Assembly (NCBI GenBank): GCA_045105615.1
Contig: JBGCDS010000009.1
Coordinates: forward strand, 36,724-100,723
Direction: 5' to 3'
Length of the DNA stretch: 64,000 nucleotides
From: UBA1858 sp045105615
GTDB taxonomy: Bacteria; Pseudomonadota; Gammaproteobacteria; UBA4575
The stretch's first letter is position 1. The number at the start of each line of letters is the position of its first letter. The notes under the pieces were generated by a model that was given only the letters and a program-made list of their open reading frames with translations, ran no database searches and had not been told where the DNA came from. Positions 63,383 through 64,000 of this stretch are shown piece by piece. Both the position numbers and the translations under genes were made by a program.

Positions 63383-63452
63383 GACTGGGTGATAATTGAA
63401 GAGTTTATGAAGATGGAAGTTAACTGTTAAATAACGATACTGCTTTTGTAAT

Positions 63453-63479
63453 GTCAGCTTCCGGCTCAATAGCAGTCAT
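63453..63479. repeat. 27-base direct repeat, copy 1
   Basis: Copy 1 contains CCGGCTCAATAGCAGTCAT and starts GTCAGCTT. It aligns with copy 2 at 63914-63940 with three substitutions and one small shifted gap. It lies just after the stop of the membrane-protein gene between them. Confidence 0.6.
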
Positions 63480-63486
63480 TCAATTA

Positions 63487-63906
63487 TTAATTGGACTTAT
63501 TACTGTTTTTGCCTTTCCATCCAAATGGATCATTTAACTTATCAGCTTTTTCCTGAGTTATAACTATCTCTTTTCCGGTCTCGGTATTCTCAAGAAAATA
63601 ATTCAAAACCAAGTTATATGCTCCTAATCTGCTAGCAATCATTACAATGACTACTGGAAGTAGCAATAATCCCCCACGCTCAAGCTTTTTCTTAAATCCA
63701 GACGACTGTGGTGTCAGATTAGATGTTAAGAATATAGCGGAAACAAATTGCATAAATGAGAGTTGCTTTGCTCGTGGATCGCTTGTCCAAAATGCTGCCA
63801 TATCTTTTATTACTTTCTTAAAGTAGAACCCTGATAGAAGTAAGAAGGGCAATATTATTACCAATACCACATTGCTTACCCAAAGTGATGCGTTAGTAAT
63901 TTCCAT
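63487..63906 (-). CDS. Membrane protein of unknown function between direct repeats
   Basis: 139 residues. Two to three membrane helices (WVSNVVLVIILPFLLLSGFYF, FMQFVSAIFLTSNL, LLLLPVVIVMIASRLGAY) and a charged C-terminus (QEKADKLNDPFGWKGKNSN). It is flanked within 10 bases on both sides by copies of a 27-base repeat, suggesting a cassette-like unit. Not recognised. Confidence 0.6.
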   Translation of the reverse strand: MEITNASLWVSNVVLVIILPFLLLSGFYFKKVIKDMAAFWTSDPRAKQLSFMQFVSAIFLTSNLTPQSSGFKKKLERGGLLLLPVVIVMIASRLGAYNLVLNYFLENTETGKEIVITQEKADKLNDPFGWKGKNSNKSN

Positions 63907-63913
63907 ATTGTTA

Positions 63914-63940
63914 GTCGCTTACCGGCCCAATAGCGGTCAT
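63914..63940. repeat. 27-base direct repeat, copy 2
   Basis: Copy 2 contains CCGGCCCAATAGCGGTCAT and starts GTCGCTTA. It sits 8 bases upstream of the start of the membrane-protein gene. A further copy could lie beyond the window end. Confidence 0.6.
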
Positions 63941-64000
63941 GATGTTGATAAATTATATATGCAGTAGAAAACAATACAATTGCTTGTATCAAATGAAACC

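Noticed and set aside
1..64000. CRISPR array, IS element, rRNA operon, complete prophage
   Set aside because: No regularly spaced repeats, transposase, rRNA sequence, or phage structural genes were seen.

Overview
The window is an AT-rich stretch of chromosome from a gammaproteobacterium, probably free-living and marine. The main clue is the trxB-ftsK-lolA-rarA-(crcB)-serS backbone, a gene order typical of Gammaproteobacteria. The aat, acs, glcDEF, yajQ, hinT and MSHA-like pilus genes agree with this. I could not name a genus from sequence alone. Genes are densely packed, with many 4-base ATGA overlaps. No insertion sequence, integrase, CRISPR array or rRNA gene was seen.

Layout. 0.1-4.7 kb: accessory genes, including a RubisCO-like protein fused to a cupin (2169-3740). 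4.7-9.9 kb: an array of six consecutive hairpins (4751-4935) leads an apparent operon of an exported c-haem protein, a LamG lipoprotein with its own CXXCH, and a Tat-exported protein, closed by a strong terminator. 10-13 kb: a zinc-ribbon/N2227-type methyltransferase and a membrane-anchored c-haem protein. 13.7-19.6 kb: a predicted selenoneine locus (senB divergent from senA-egtD-FAD/selD and a small membrane protein), followed by an MltD-like transglycosylase. 22-29.9 kb: acs, a peroxiredoxin, secreted hypotheticals, aat, a GNAT protein and trxB. 30-41.7 kb: ftsK, lolA, rarA, then an inserted block (a 32-residue membrane peptide, a CPA2 antiporter, glcFED), then crcB and serS. 41.7-44.9 kb: a candidate small RNA, MOSC, DUF423, YajQ and BI-1 proteins.

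45.1-62.2 kb is one continuous plus-strand cluster for an MSHA-like type IV pilus. It encodes a pilin, PilM/N/O-like proteins, an MshK-like protein, a secretin, an assembly ATPase, a platform protein and three minor pilins. It ends in a 928-residue pilin-like adhesin with DNRLRE and two LamG domains. Signalling genes sit inside the cluster: a histidine kinase, a lone receiver, and a protein with a degenerate GGDEF and an apparently intact EAL domain. The ATPase carries an N-terminal STAS domain ahead of a c-di-GMP-type MshEN domain. This suggests pilus assembly gated by both phosphorylation and c-di-GMP, and it is my best candidate for an undescribed system.

The right end holds tRNA-Ser(UGA) bracketed by a perfect 17-bp inverted repeat. 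After it come two small unrecognised genes and a membrane-protein gene flanked by imperfect 27-base direct repeats, possibly the edge of an accessory region that continues outside the window.
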